Source: Lycium barbarum (lineage: Eukaryota > Streptophyta > Magnoliopsida > Solanales > Solanaceae). From it: a stretch of DNA of 64,000 nucleotides. Below are positions 37,175 to 48,432 of the stretch, piece by piece. The notes beneath the pieces are model-generated. The model was not told where the DNA came from, ran no database searches, and worked only from the letters and a program-made list of their open reading frames with translations. The translations under genes were made by a program, and so were the position numbers. The stretch spans positions 10,393,205-10,457,204 of the forward strand of contig NC_083345.1 in the NCBI RefSeq assembly GCF_019175385.1, read 5' to 3'. Within the stretch, counting starts at the first letter, position 1. The number at the start of each line of letters is the position of its first letter.

Positions 37175-38704
37175 TTTGGTTCTAGTTTAAGTTCATGTTT
37201 GTACGTCGTGAGAATTTTGTGTAAGCTGGATATTATAGTGTTTAGATTTGGGCTCTTTTGGGTACTGAACTATGTTTGTTAAAGTATTTATTTGGATGTT
37301 TTATTGTGCTTTTAAATGTGAACATTGTGATGTGTGGTTGGTTTGCTTTTTAATTTGGAGTCGAGTTATTTTCCTACCTAAAGACATTAATCACTCTTTG
37401 CGAGTCCTTTTTCATGCATGACATGTCAGGCATATGATTGATGGAAGTATATCACTCTTTGTGAGTCTTTTTTCATGCACTCTTTGTGAGTCTTTTTTCA
37501 TGCATGACATGCCAGGCATTTAATTGATTAGATTTTGTTAATTTGCTGGTAGTTTTTATCCGATATACGGAATTGGTAAGTTAATCTCTTAATCATAATG
37601 TGGAATTTTGCAGAAGAGCTCTAGAGATGAAACATTTTGTTTTTGGATCGAATGTTAAAGTACAAAAATGTATTGGTAAATTTTATACCGGCAAAATTGT
37701 TGTAAATAATTTGCACGATTGTTTCAGTTTTACTTGTCACATATTGACTTGGTGCGAGCTAAAAATAGAATAAAAAATTTATCATGTTCCGCTAATTATT
37801 GCTAATTAACTAATAATAAAATTTATTAAATCTAAAAAAAAATGAGTAATGGATTCCAGCGATACACATATTCTCCATAAAAAAAATAGTTTTGGAAAAT
37901 TTCACGTTTGACTGGTATAATTTCAAGTGTTGAAAAAAGGAATTGGAAAGCTTGATTTATTAATATTAAGAATAAAATAGAAAAAAATGGTATATTATAT
38001 TTTGATTTTTAAAGTGGACAATTAAAATTGGTCAACTATTTTTAGCATAGCTTACAAGTAAAACTAGATGGAGGGAATAGTTGTCGGGGACATGTAAATA
38101 ATTAGCACCCATTTTACGCCACCATTTTCATTAAAAAAAAACATAAATGCACAATATTTAGAAAATATTTACAAAATTGTAGCAATATTATTTGTTTAAC
38201 ATTTCGTAACAGTTGCATTTCATAAGAGAATTCCTGTTCTAAAATTTTAGGGAATGTTATGCTAATTTCACGCTCAAACTCAACAAATGAGTTTTCCTTA
38301 CTTTTTGTCTCTCTTCCAAAGTATGACTTTGCCATAAATAATATTAAATCATTAATAAATGTAATCTTACTTTCTCTCTCTTTCAGTTATGGTGGCAAAC
38401 TGTCAATAAATAATGATTTTACTAAAATATTAAATGTATATAAACAATATACCTTTTAACTATATAGACAATACATATGATATATTTTTTTCTGTAAAAT
38501 ATATATAAATTATACCAAATATATATACTAGCATAATTAGTAATAAATAACTCTAACTAACTACTAATATAATTAGTAATATACATCTCATATTATGATT
38601 ATACTTACAAAATTATTGGTATAATTAGTTATACTCATTATTAATAGTTAGTTACACAAGAGAGAGACATGACATTCTCACAAAACCCAAAAACAAAAGT
38701 GTAA
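37175..38704. other. 3' UTR and downstream intergenic DNA
   Basis: The PM19-like 3' UTR probably ends near 37330. At 37390-37520 a short tandem duplication repeats cactctttgtgagtctttt and catgcatgacatg(t/c)cagg. The rest is AT-rich with no recognised gene. Confidence 0.55.
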
Positions 38705-39902
38705 GGGCCTGTTTGGAAAATCACCCAGGTTTGGAATTGGCTATAATTGGATGTAATTACACAGTTTAGCATGTTTGTTTGATCAGGTAATTACACAGTT
38801 AGGTGGAAATTGGGTGTAATTGAGAGGGTATAATTACACCCTGTAATTACAGGGTTACTTTTTAATTTATTTTTATTTCTATTATTTAATTTATTTTTTA
38901 TTTTTACTTTTTAATTATTTGTATTTTTAAAATATATTTTTCTTTTTATAGAATTTATATTTCATTTCTTTTCTTCTCATTCCCAACCTTTACTTCTTGT
39001 GGTTTCATGCAATTGTTCGTATTTTTTTTTGTTTTTTATTTTATTCATTTAGCATAACTGTGTTAATATTCTAATTTTTGAAACTACATCTCTTAATATT
39101 AGAAAGAATGAGTCATTAGCAAACTTGACATATAAAAAGTGAACTTATTAAAGTAGAATTTCGTTGTAAATGAGGTTATTGACTTGTATTTTCCCTTTCT
39201 TTTGAATTATAGGAGTATTTACTTATGTTACGTTGAAACTTACTTATGTAATGTTAGACTTTGACGTAAGAGTATTATGTTAAAAATATTCTTTCAGATT
39301 TTGAATTTAGGTTATATTTTCAATTTTAAAAATATTTGCTTTAGTACTATTGACTTGTTATTTCACATTGCATGTTGTTTATTTTTCACTTACAATTGAT
39401 AGAATTATTGTCAAACATTTGAATAGTGTTATGGCATTATATTTATAAATATTATTTTTTTGTCAAACATCCAATCCCATGATGTTCTCACAAAAAAAGT
39501 TTGCTTTTAATTTTTATAATCAATTAAAATTAAAATATTATTAATTTGAAATTATATATCAATTATTTTTTACAATATTAGTTACAAATATATGATTATT
39601 AATTAACATATTTTCAAGAAACAATGTATTAGTAAATAACTAATTTAATATCATTTATAAATACACATATTTTTTAAATATTAATTTTAAATATTTTATA
39701 ATTACATTTTATTTTTAAATTAAACTAACTGTGTAATTACATTTGTGCAACCAAACAACACCTCTTGTAATTACACTGTAATTACATTATGGCAAACAAA
39801 TAGGTCGTTGTAATTACAATACTGTGTAATTACTAGGCTGTGTAATTACTAGGTTAGTAATTACACCAATTCCAATTACCAGGTGGCTTTCCAAACAGGC
39901 TC
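38705..39902. mobile_element. PIF/Harbinger-like (Tourist-type) element, non-coding
   Basis: 1198 bp with GGGCCTGTTTGGAAAATCACC at the left and its near-complement (GGTGGCTTTCCAAACAGGCTC) at the right, and TAA on both sides (38702-38704, 39903-39905). Subterminal regions hold many tgtaattacac/gtgtaattaca inverted motifs. No transposase. Confidence 0.88.
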
Positions 39903-40082
39903 TAAATATTTGCCTTGTTGAGCCTATGAATACGTTAATGAAACTGAATGTAGGCTAAAGTGGGCCATAAAACCTTGTTGATCGTGATTTATTCGTATGC
40001 TCTCTAAGTATTTTAAATTGTTAACTATTGTGACTTATTTTTTATGTAGTTTCTAAATATATAAATTATTTTTCAAAAAACT

Positions 40083-40322
40083 TACTCTCCCTGTCCCAAT
40101 TTATGTGATATACTTCCTTTTTAATCTGTCCCAAAGAGAATGATATATTCCCTTATTTGACAATAATTAACTTTAAATTTTATTTTTTACGGTTAACGAG
40201 ATGATTTATAGCCACACAAATATCTTTGACTTTTTTTAAACCACAAGATTCAAAATTTTTCTTTATTACTTAAACTTCGTGCCCAGTCAAACTATATCAC
40301 ATAAATTGAAACGGAGGTGTTC
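40083..40322. mobile_element. Stowaway-like MITE, decayed
   Basis: Inverted ends ctccctgtcccaatttatgt and acataaattgaaacggaggt; internal sequence AT-rich. A second, shorter end of the same type (aatagagggagtaataatt) lies at about 40390-40412. Confidence 0.65.
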
Positions 40323-40554
40323 AAAGATTGTATGTCCGAATTTATGATCAAAACAAAGAAGTTTGACTCTCGAAATCCAAACTGGATCACGTCAATTGGA
40401 ATAGAGGGAGTAATAATTAACATCCTCGTGAAAAAAAATTAAAATCAATTTAAACGGAATGCTATATTTCAAATTTTATTTATTATGTAAACGAAGAGAA
40501 TATTGTTAAAAGTAAATGAAATATTGAGATACCATTTTATATCGGGAAAAAGGT

Positions 40555-41492
40555 CAAATTTACCCTCCAAGTATGGTTTATAGTTTAAATTTGCCCTCCG
40601 TCAAAATTTGGGATCAAATTTGCCCCCTCCGTTAGGATACTTGTTATATTTGCCCTTTTGTGGATGAAAATGTGACTTAGACTCCATAACACAAAAAAAT
40701 TAGCCACGTAAACTCTCAAACCCAATTATTTTAACGCATGACCCTTGACTCGTTTACCCATCATATAAAATAATACAACTCTATGGTTGTGTGGAGTTTC
40801 TCTTTTACCCCTTTTGTTGTGGGGTTATTGATCTAGTTCAAAATTCTATGGTTCTTACCTAATTGATATGCATTAGGCCAGTTTTGTTGTGGGGTTCTTG
40901 ATTCAGTTCGGAATTCTTTAGTTCTTATCTTTACTGTACCTTTTTTGCTTCTTGGTGCTGCTATTTACTTCCATTTTTGTTGTGGGGTTCGTTCTTGATT
41001 TAGCTCAGAATTTTGTGGTTTTTACCTTCAGTTACACTAATATTTGCTTTTGGAACTGCTATACCTCTTTGGTGCCCAGTTGATCTTGGCCTAATGCATA
41101 TCAATTGTGAGTTTAAGCTAAAACCAAACCAACAATATCTATGAAACCAAACCAACAAAGAGTTTTTCTTTTGGGATAAGTCGCAATGTAGTGGTTAATG
41201 AACCAAACGAAATGGGTACAAGTATACATTTACATCTAACAAAAATGAACCAAATGTGTTAACTAGGGTTGTATTATTTTATATGATGGGTAAACGGGTC
41301 ACGGGCCATGGATTAAAATAATTGAGTTTGGGAGTGTATGTGGTTAATTTTTTTGTGTTGTGGAGTCCAAGTCACATTTTTATCCACAGAAGGGCAAATA
41401 TAACAAGCATTCTAACGGGGAGGGCAAATTTGATCCCAAACTTTGACGGAGGACAAATTTAAACTATAAACCATACTTGGAGGGTAAAATTT
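40555..41492. mobile_element. Foldback element with about 230-bp arms
   Basis: Left arm gtcaaatttaccctccaag through agactccataacac and catcatataaaataatac is repeated inverted at about 41270-41492. The centre has three direct repeats of ttgttgtggggtt...gttctta (about 40818, 40880, 40977) and the inverted pair gatatgcattaggcc / ggcctaatgcatatc (about 40864, 41088). No ORF, target-site duplication not found. Confidence 0.75.
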
Positions 41493-41529
41493 GACAATAA
41501 CAGAAATCTGAGAGTAATAGATTTGAAAA

Positions 41530-42484
41530 CTAACCGTTCCAATCTAGAAGGGTATCCCGCAAACAAATTTTACTTCGCACGACGCTTCGAACCTCCTCAC
41601 AATTTTGCTGCCTTTCCCACTCCGACAAAAGCTTCACGATTTTCATAAGTTTTTCTTCGTCCTCCAATATTTCCTTGGGATCCCCAAAACAGAATTTGAA
41701 AGCCCTACTGTAAAGGTCTGCATTAAGTTTTTCCGACGCAAACAAAACTTCTATATATGTTTTGATTAGGAGCACGAAAAACTTCGATGTTAAGGCATGT
41801 AATGGTATAATCCAATCCTCCTGGATCAAATACTAGAGCTGTTTTGCCTTCCAAGCTGCCTCTTCTATAATTTCCATTACCAAGAGCTTTAATGCCACAG
41901 TGAACTACTGCTTCTAGACTTTAGTGGTGAATATAAATAATTGGCTCACATTGCCGGTCCCAAGCCCGGATAAAGGAGGAGGGTTGCCGAGGGTCAATCG
42001 GAAACAGCCTCCCTACCCAGGTAGGGGTAAGGCTGCGTACATCTTACCCTCCCCAGACCCCACTATTGTGGGATTACACTGGGTAGTGACCATAAATAAT
42101 TGCAGTAACAAAGTTATTAGCAAACAATTGTTTCCGACCAGAAGAACTCCTTGATGGTCCTTTTACTTTGAGGTAGTTCCATATCCAAGCAACTTTTGCT
42201 CCCAATTTCTTTAAGACAACAGTAATGTTGAAATTACTTTGTAAACTGATTGTGTCACAACGTTCAATAATGATAGTTCCATTTGTGTCAACTACCCCAG
42301 CTATTAAGGAATTGCTAGTTGAGCTTCCAATCTCAACAATGTTTGCTGCATTCCCTAGGAGCATTGCAGTTGTAGCATTTTCTAGGACAAGTTGAATTTC
42401 CTTCTTGAACTCTTCACTCACAGAAAACATTCCTCCATCCAGAGTTCCTTTATCAAGATATCCATACAAATAAAAAACAATCAA
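41530..42484 (-). pseudogene. Unidentified gene remnant, split by a SINE
   Basis: Two minus-strand coding-like stretches flank the SINE at 41944-42085: 42484-42086 (includes EEFKKEIQLVLENATTAMLL and CDTISLQSNFNITVVLKKLG) and 41926-41530 (one frame reads ALGNGNYRRGSLEGKTALVF, another YIEVLFASEKLNADLYS and LMKIVKLLSEWERQQ). The composition is protein-like, but frames change and stops intervene. I do not recognise the family. The SINE arrived after, or contributed to, decay. It may be a pseudogene or exons of an unusual gene. Confidence 0.4.
41944..42085 (+). mobile_element. TS/Au-type SINE inserted in a gene remnant
   Basis: Contains ggtcccaagcccggataaag, ggaaacagcctccctaccc, gtaggggtaaggctgcgtac and ccctccccagaccccac. 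A 17-bp duplication with two mismatches, gtgaatataaataattg (41927-41943) and gtgaccataaataattg (42086-42102), flanks it. 5' truncated and without a long tail. Confidence 0.9.
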
Positions 42485-42602
42485 GACTTATAGTGAGTCT
42501 GTTAGCACCTTGCAGCAACACTCCAAAATTCTCAATAAAAAGACTAATTTCTGAAGAAGAGTGATGGAGAGAAAGAATGAGATCTTTAAATCACGATACA
42601 GT

Positions 42603-42995
42603 CTACAACATATCAGAATAGCTACAACCATAAAGAGCATAACCAACAGCTACATTCCATCTTACAGTGAATTTCTCCGATAACTTTTTGAAGACAAACT
42701 GAGCCTCCCCTACTCTACCACATTTGTCATGTATTATCAAGGTCTTGCGGACTAATACACCTAAGAAGAACCGACAAACCTGTATTCCCTGTCCAGTGTT
42801 GAACCAATCGCAGATGTGTGAGCCAATGTAATGCTCAAGCCACCAATTAGTTGTATTAACACTATTTATGCTTTGCTTCCGCTCTTTAAAGAGCTTTCTC
42901 AGATTTGGAGTGTGTGTCCAAAGCTTTATGCCATAAGTAAGGAAACCTTTATCCACACCAAATTTGGAGTAAACAAACATAAAAAAAAAATCCAC
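42603..42995 (-). pseudogene. PPR-repeat protein fragment
   Basis: The minus-strand translation contains IIHDKCGRVGEAQFVFKKL and SEKFTVRWNVAVGYALYG, which follow the pentatricopeptide pattern (MYxKCGxxxxAxxVFxxM, SWNxxIxGYAxxG) with substitutions. The rest of the frame (LEHYIGSHICDWFNTGQ) is not PPR-like, so it looks like a truncated, decayed piece. Confidence 0.5.
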
Positions 42996-43049
42996 AACAC
43001 TTGATGGTTTAGGTCTAGCATTCCAGCATAAACTGGGAAATTAATGTTG

Positions 43050-43600
43050 TCTATCATTACAGATGTGCTTATACCATTCAAGCACCTTCTGCTCCATATG
43101 GGCCCAACATGAAGTACCCTATTTCTTGCATTCCGAATACAATTAGTTAGCGGCTTTACATAATATGATTTCTAGATTTTCGTGTTATTATGGTGTATAA
43201 CTTAGACATATCCAGCCATTAGACAGGTAGCAACCTCTTATATTGTAGTTGATACAGTTACATGTCTGGTAAATGGAAGTGTCCACCATTACAGATGTGT
43301 TAATTCCTTTTATGCTCATATGTGCTCCATTTGGACTCTACATACATTATCGAATGGTAATATGTTAAGCATATATAGTGTCTTTACATAAATCGATTTC
43401 AATGCATTCTTGTTATTGTGGTGTATAACTTAAAAAACATATCCAGACAGACATTAGTCAGGTAACAACCTTATTATAGTGGTTAATACAGTTACATGGC
43501 TGGTAAATGTTAGAGTCCATCGTTACATATGTGTTAATTCCTTTAATGATCACATCTGCTCCATTTGGACTCTACATATGTACTCTTCAAGTTTTTTTTG
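43050..43600. repeat. Three degenerate tandem repeats of about 230 bp
   Basis: Shared anchors: gtctatcattacagatgtg (43053), gtccaccattacagatgtg (43281), gtccatcgttacatatgtg (43516); each is followed by a ccatatgggc/ccatttggactc block. The second and third are preceded by aacttag...acatatccag...cagttacatg. Confidence 0.75.
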
Positions 43601-43899
43601 GCAACCAATGTGAATATTACCATTAACAAAACAGGAACTTATAAACTAAAGAGTACCCATCCTCACTACCACCTTCCAAGAATTGTAGCATGTTAATTAT
43701 ATATACTTTATTAAAAAAATAAGCATATATTTGCTAGTAATACTTGATTAAAAAATAAGCATGTTAAGCATACATTTCACATATTTGAAGTTTGCAAGGG
43801 GGGTCGAATTTGTTTTAGTAGTTGTGTTTTCTACTTCTCAAGCACAAATTTCTCCGAAGTGCAGTGTGATTATAACATATGTCTTGTATGCTTTTGCAG

Positions 43900-44223
43900 A
43901 TAATGCTGGTGTCATTGTGAATCCCAAAGGAGAAATGAAAGGTGAGCTTAATCTCCATCAAGAAGATCTATCTAACCTTATGCATTGGAATGCCTGATCA
44001 AAACTTCAAAATAAAATCTTCGACACAGTTTTTGTTGTATCATGCATGATATACATTTCCCGTGAAAGATGGATTGGCATAGTTGCATGGTTTAATTCTT
44101 TGTTTAGCCGTATATCAAGAATTGAAATTTTCAAAAATTTCTCCATGTATTGATGAGCTGCTTTTGGCTGCTGCAGGTTCTGCTATTACTGGCCCAATTG
44201 GGAAGGAGTGTGTTGATCTATGA
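43900..44223 (+). pseudogene. Ribosomal protein L23/uL14 fragment (two exons)
   Basis: 43900-43941 encodes (D)NAGVIVNPKGEMK and 44177-44223 encodes GSAITGPIGKECVDL then a stop. Together they match the C-terminal part of eukaryotic 60S L23 (uL14), whose normal end is ...KECADLWPRIASAANAIV. A good acceptor (ttttgcag), donor (ggtgagc) and second acceptor (gctgcag) are retained, so this is a DNA-level copy, not a retrocopy. The first two thirds and the last dozen residues are missing. The in-frame ORF upstream of the first acceptor is intronic. Confidence 0.85.
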
Positions 44224-44379
44224 TGCCTTTATATTGGCTTATTTAATAACAGAAGAAGTAATCTCAGACGTTGGATAAGAAGTAATCTCAGCCGCTGGAT
44301 TTTTATTGAGGCGATTAGATAGATCTACACGGTAGGATTAAAAGGCACACTTATTCCCTGATGCTGCCACGTGTCCAGC

Positions 44380-44856
44380 TCCACAGACTCCCTTTATAAC
44401 CCAAAATTCCCAATTGGCAAAATTAAATCCCTAAATCGATTTTAACCCCCAGCTTGATCGGTTCCTTACAGATCCATAACTGATCTCTAAGATTCTCTTC
44501 AACTACGCTCAGCCACAAAAGAGATTCATTGCAGGTATTTTTCTTTAGATCAACACTAATACTATTATGTTTTTGTCTTTGTATCTTATCTAAAATCGAA
44601 ACGTAAAAGACTCTAATAATTTAAGTATGTGTTTGAACCCGACAATCCAAAAATTTCATCTTCCGTTGGTTCATGTATCTCTGTATTAAATTTACTTTTT
44701 TTTTTAATTTTTCCATAGCAGGCCTTATATTGGGTTTATTCCCTTTTTTGGGATTCAGTTGTCGGATATGGTTTGATTTGCTTGTCTTAAGGGTTTTTGG
44801 GAAAAGGGTTTGAATTACTGGAAATGGTTCTTGTATTTTTGTATCAGTAAATTATA
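44380..44856 (+). promoter_or_regulatory. Promoter, 5' UTR intron and upstream ORFs of the trihelix gene
   Basis: A TATA-like ctttataac lies near 44391. A likely 5' UTR intron runs from CAG|GTATTT (about 44535) to CATAGCAG|GCC (about 44722). In the second leader exon there are two short upstream ORFs: ATG GTT TGA (44768-44776) and an 8-codon ORF (44824-44850) ending 6 bases before the main ATG. They could lower translation of the main frame; this is inference. Confidence 0.55.
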
Positions 44857-45903
44857 ATGGAATGCAATTTATCATCAGGAAATATGATGGGAGGGAATAG
44901 TGGTTTTGATTTGCAAGGTTCGACGAGGGCTAATGTTCAACATTATCATTCTCATTTCCCTAAGGATATTTGTTTGGGTAAATGTGCAAGTGATGAAGAT
45001 GAAGCTGAAGGGAAAAAGGGGGGAATCCCACAATGGCAGCGTGTGAAATGGACAGATGAGATGGTGAGGCTGTTGATTACTGCTGTTTCTTATATAGGGG
45101 AAGAAGAAGAATATGGTGGAACAAGGAAATGTTCTAAGAAAGGCAAATGGAAGTCTGTCTCAAAAGTCATGGCTGAAAGGGCTCATTTTGTTTCACCTCA
45201 ACAGTGCGAGGATAAATTCAATGACCTTAACAAGAGGTACAAGAGACTCAATGAGATTCTTGGTAGAGGTACTTCATGTGAGGTTGTTGAAAAGCCTGCT
45301 CTTTTGGATGTCCTCGATCACGTTTCAGACAAAGGAAAGGAGGAAGTTAGGAAGATTCTAAGTTCAAAACATCTGCATTATGAAGAGATGTGCTCCTACC
45401 ATAATGGCAACCGCTTACATCTCCCACCAGACCCTGAGTTGCAGCGTTCATTGCGTTTTGCTCTTCAAAATAGAGATGATGACAATAATAAGCACCTCCA
45501 AGATGAAGATGATGAAGAAGCTGATCACGAAGATGAGTATGAAGACAATCATAGTGGAGGAGGCTTTTCAAAGAGAATAAAACAATGCCAGGGTCATGAA
45601 ACTGTTAATCTCGATTCTAATAGGAGGACACTCATTTCTCAGCCTCACACTGAAGGCAACAAAGCTGATATTCTACAGAATCAGTGGATGGATCACCGCT
45701 CGCTTCAGCTACAAGAACAGAAGCTGCATATTCAGGCACAAATGTTGGAATTGGAGAAAGAGCGTTTCAATTGGCAAAGATTTAGTAGGAAAAAGGACAT
45801 TGAATTGGAAGTTATGAGAACGGAAAATGAGAGGATAAAACTTGAGAATGAACGTTTGGCATTGGAGTTGAAGCGAAAGGAGATGCTTGCAGACAATGCT
45901 TAG
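44857..45903 (+). CDS. Trihelix (Myb/SANT-like) transcription factor, single coding exon
   Basis: 348 residues. After an acidic, low-complexity N-terminus the DNA-binding trihelix domain spans about residues 60-150: WTDEMVRLLITAVSYIGEE, KGKWKSVSKVMAERAHFVS, QCEDKFNDLNKRYKRLNEI. An acidic stretch (about 208-232, rich in D/E) follows, then a long charged coiled coil (about 283-343; ELEKERFNWQRFSRKKDIE). This order matches plant trihelix proteins of the SH4-like type (At1g21200/At3g10040-like), nuclear regulators that usually dimerise through the coiled coil. The ATG is the first in frame with the domain. Complete and apparently functional; targets cannot be told from sequence. Confidence 0.9.
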   Translation: MECNLSSGNMMGGNSGFDLQGSTRANVQHYHSHFPKDICLGKCASDEDEAEGKKGGIPQWQRVKWTDEMVRLLITAVSYIGEEEEYGGTRKCSKKGKWKSVSKVMAERAHFVSPQQCEDKFNDLNKRYKRLNEILGRGTSCEVVEKPALLDVLDHVSDKGKEEVRKILSSKHLHYEEMCSYHNGNRLHLPPDPELQRSLRFALQNRDDDNNKHLQDEDDEEADHEDEYEDNHSGGGFSKRIKQCQGHETVNLDSNRRTLISQPHTEGNKADILQNQWMDHRSLQLQEQKLHIQAQMLELEKERFNWQRFSRKKDIELEVMRTENERIKLENERLALELKRKEMLADNA

Positions 45904-46719
45904 AAATGTCCTTTAGAAGGAATATCGCTTCAGAATCATGTCTTTTTATGATATTAAACTGCAAATTTACTGCTTTGCCAATCTGGCATGTATTCTAAAG
46001 CTAGTAGTTGTCCTCGTAAAAAAAAAAAAAAAAAAAAGAAACTTGATAATGTGTTATATTGTCTGTTAATTTAACGAAGTATCGTCAGGATAAAGTGAAT
46101 GCATGGGGAGCTGTTTCTACTCAGACTGAGGTCTATAGGTGAGTGTTCTTACTTTTTTATATTTGATTGAGTTATATCAAATCAAAGTAATTCAAAATAG
46201 TATATTGTCCTATTAGGAATAGGTTATTATAAAGCAATTGTTGAACTTATGTAGAATACACTGTAACTTTTGGCGAACTTGCTGTTTAAGATTTTGCTAA
46301 GTTTGTATCTTTAAATGCATGCTCCTTTATTGGCTGTCAAATTTAGTGGTTGGTACTGTATGAATTGGCTTTGCAGATTTATCTGAGGATTTGTGTGTGA
46401 GATTATGCCAACTTGCTTATAAGATGTTGCTAAGTTTGTTCCTTTGAATGATTCTTCTGTATTGGGTGTCAAATTTAGTGGTTGTTTCTGATTGAATTTG
46501 GCTTTAGGTTTAGCAGGTCAAACTAGAGGAAGTACTGTGTATTATGTGCTGTGTTACTAAGCTAATTCTATAATTAACTGTTGTTAGGTTCTCTTATATG
46601 AATTTTATGCAGCAGTACATTTCATGTGGAAACAAAAAACAGTGAACGAGGGAGCAAGTTGTCAAAAAGAAAAAAAAAATGGAGAAAAGTAGGCATCTCA
46701 TCATCCTTCTAGCTGCTGC
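45904..46719. other. Trihelix 3' region and intergenic DNA
   Basis: Stop is followed by a plausible 3' UTR and a 19-20 base A tract at about 46019-46037. At 46090-46138 an exon-like piece (DKVNAWGAVSTQTEVY, then GGTGAGTG donor) follows a cgtcag acceptor. A tandemly similar pair of phrases (gtcaaatttagtggttg at about 46337 and 46468) indicates local duplication. Confidence 0.4.
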
Positions 46720-48286
46720 AGAAGAAGTGGATCAACAACAACTTGCAAGATTGGATCATTTCCTTCCACTTACTTGGGTCTTCCTTTGGGTGCTAAATAC
46801 AAATCTACTGAAATCTGGACAGGAATTATTGAAAAGTTTGAAAAGAAATTGGCAACATGGCAAATGCAGTATCTTTCATTTGGTGGCAGGCTGACACTGA
46901 TCAACAGTGTTCTTGACAGCTTACCTACTTACTATATGGCCCTGTTTCAAATTCCAACTGATGTTCTGGAGCAGATTGACAAGTTAAGGAGAGATTTTAT
47001 CTGGGAAGGCAACAGTGAGGACCACAAATACCATCTCATCAAGTGGGAGAAGGTGACTCAACCAAAATTTCAAGGAGGTCTTGGAATCAAGGACCTTGCA
47101 GCTCATAACAAAAGCATGATGATGAAGTGGCTTTGGAGATTCAACCTGGAGGATGCAGGGTTATGGAAAGATGTTGTGATAGCTAAACATGGAATATTGG
47201 AGCATTGGTGCACAAAGACCTCTAATCTTCCTTATGGAGTGGGTCTCTGGAAGGGTATTAGAAGATTGTGGGACACCTTCGTTCAACAGTCTCATTTTGA
47301 AGTGGGCAATGGCTCACTCTTAAGATTCTGGAAGGACAAATGGGTTAAAAGTACCAGTCTTTAGGATGACTTTCCAAATTTGTTCAGAATAGCTCAAGAT
47401 CCCAACTCTGTTATTGCTGCTAACAGAGAAGGGAACATTTGGGACCCGTCTTTCAAAAAAAAAAAACATGTATGAGTGGGAAGTGAATGAGTTGCTAGAC
47501 CTTTTTTCGAGACTTCAACAATGTCACATCAATCCCCAGGCAGCGGATAAACTCAAATGGGAGCAACACAGTGGGGGAATCTACACAGTCAAGGAAGGGT
47601 ACCATCAAATGTGCTCTAGAAACCCATTCATAGACAATTGGCCCTGGAAGCTCATTTGTAGAACAAAACTATCTCTTAAAGTCATATGCTTCACTTGGAC
47701 AGCTCTATATGAGGCTTGTCTTACTCAAGACAACATGATGAAAAGGAACACTCAGCTTCCAAGCAGATGGTCATATGTGCAGAAAGGAGGTTGAAACTAC
47801 CAGGCATCTTCTTTTCCTCCACTGTGAAGTGGCCTCAGAAATCTGGAATCTGTTTTTTTGCCTCTTTGGTGTTAATTGGACCATCCCCCTCTCAATAAAG
47901 GAAGCTTATGAGAGCTGGAATCTATGGAAAGTTGACAAAGCCATCACGAAGATCTGGAACATGGTACCAGCTTGTATATTTTGGTCTGGAACATGGTATC
48001 AGCTTGTATATTTTGGTGTATCTGGTTAGAAAGGAATAGGAGATGTTTTCAGGGGGTGTCAACACCTTTAGGTCTTTTGAAAGCAAGGTGTATTGTTTAG
48101 TTGGACCAAATTGGTCCTTGTAGGTAATGCAGAACAACTTTTGGATTTTACTAGCTCATTAGTTCTGGCTTAGATATTTGTTGTACAGCCGGCCAGTCTT
48201 TTTCTGTAAGCTCAAATGCTATATCTTGCAATTATTGCATCTTCTTGATGCCTTTGATTAATACCACTTACTTCATCCAAAAAAAC
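46720..48286 (+). pseudogene. L1-type LINE, 3' portion (reverse transcriptase C-terminus and zf-RVT)
   Basis: Reading through frameshifts: STYLGLPLGAKYKSTEIW and FGGRLTLINSVLDSLPTYYM (RT thumb region), then GGLGIKDLAAHNKSMMMKW, a stop after about 47364, then KWEQHSGGIYTVKEGYHQM and the zinc-binding tail with HLLFLHCEVASEIW. The 3' end has a LINE-like terminus followed by catccaaaaaaac near 48286. Several stops and frameshifts, and no 5' half: a dead, 5'-truncated insertion. Confidence 0.88.
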
Positions 48287-48432
48287 AACTTCATCTGGCT
48301 AGCCAATCCATCGCACCTTGCATATGGAAGGCATCTTTTACAGGTAATGTTGAACTATGTGTGATCATTTTATCTAATAGTTTATGATATTAGAAAGGGT
48401 ACACTTTTATTTACTTAATTATATCTTGAACA

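Noticed and set aside
44857..45903. Additional overlapping ORFs at 45113-45361, 45347-45571, 45380-45580 and 45596-45817
   Set aside because: Other-frame shadows of the trihelix coding exon.
46019..46037. Poly-A tract as proof that the trihelix gene is a retrocopy
   Set aside because: The gene appears to have a 5' UTR intron and no target-site duplication; single-exon coding regions occur in this family.
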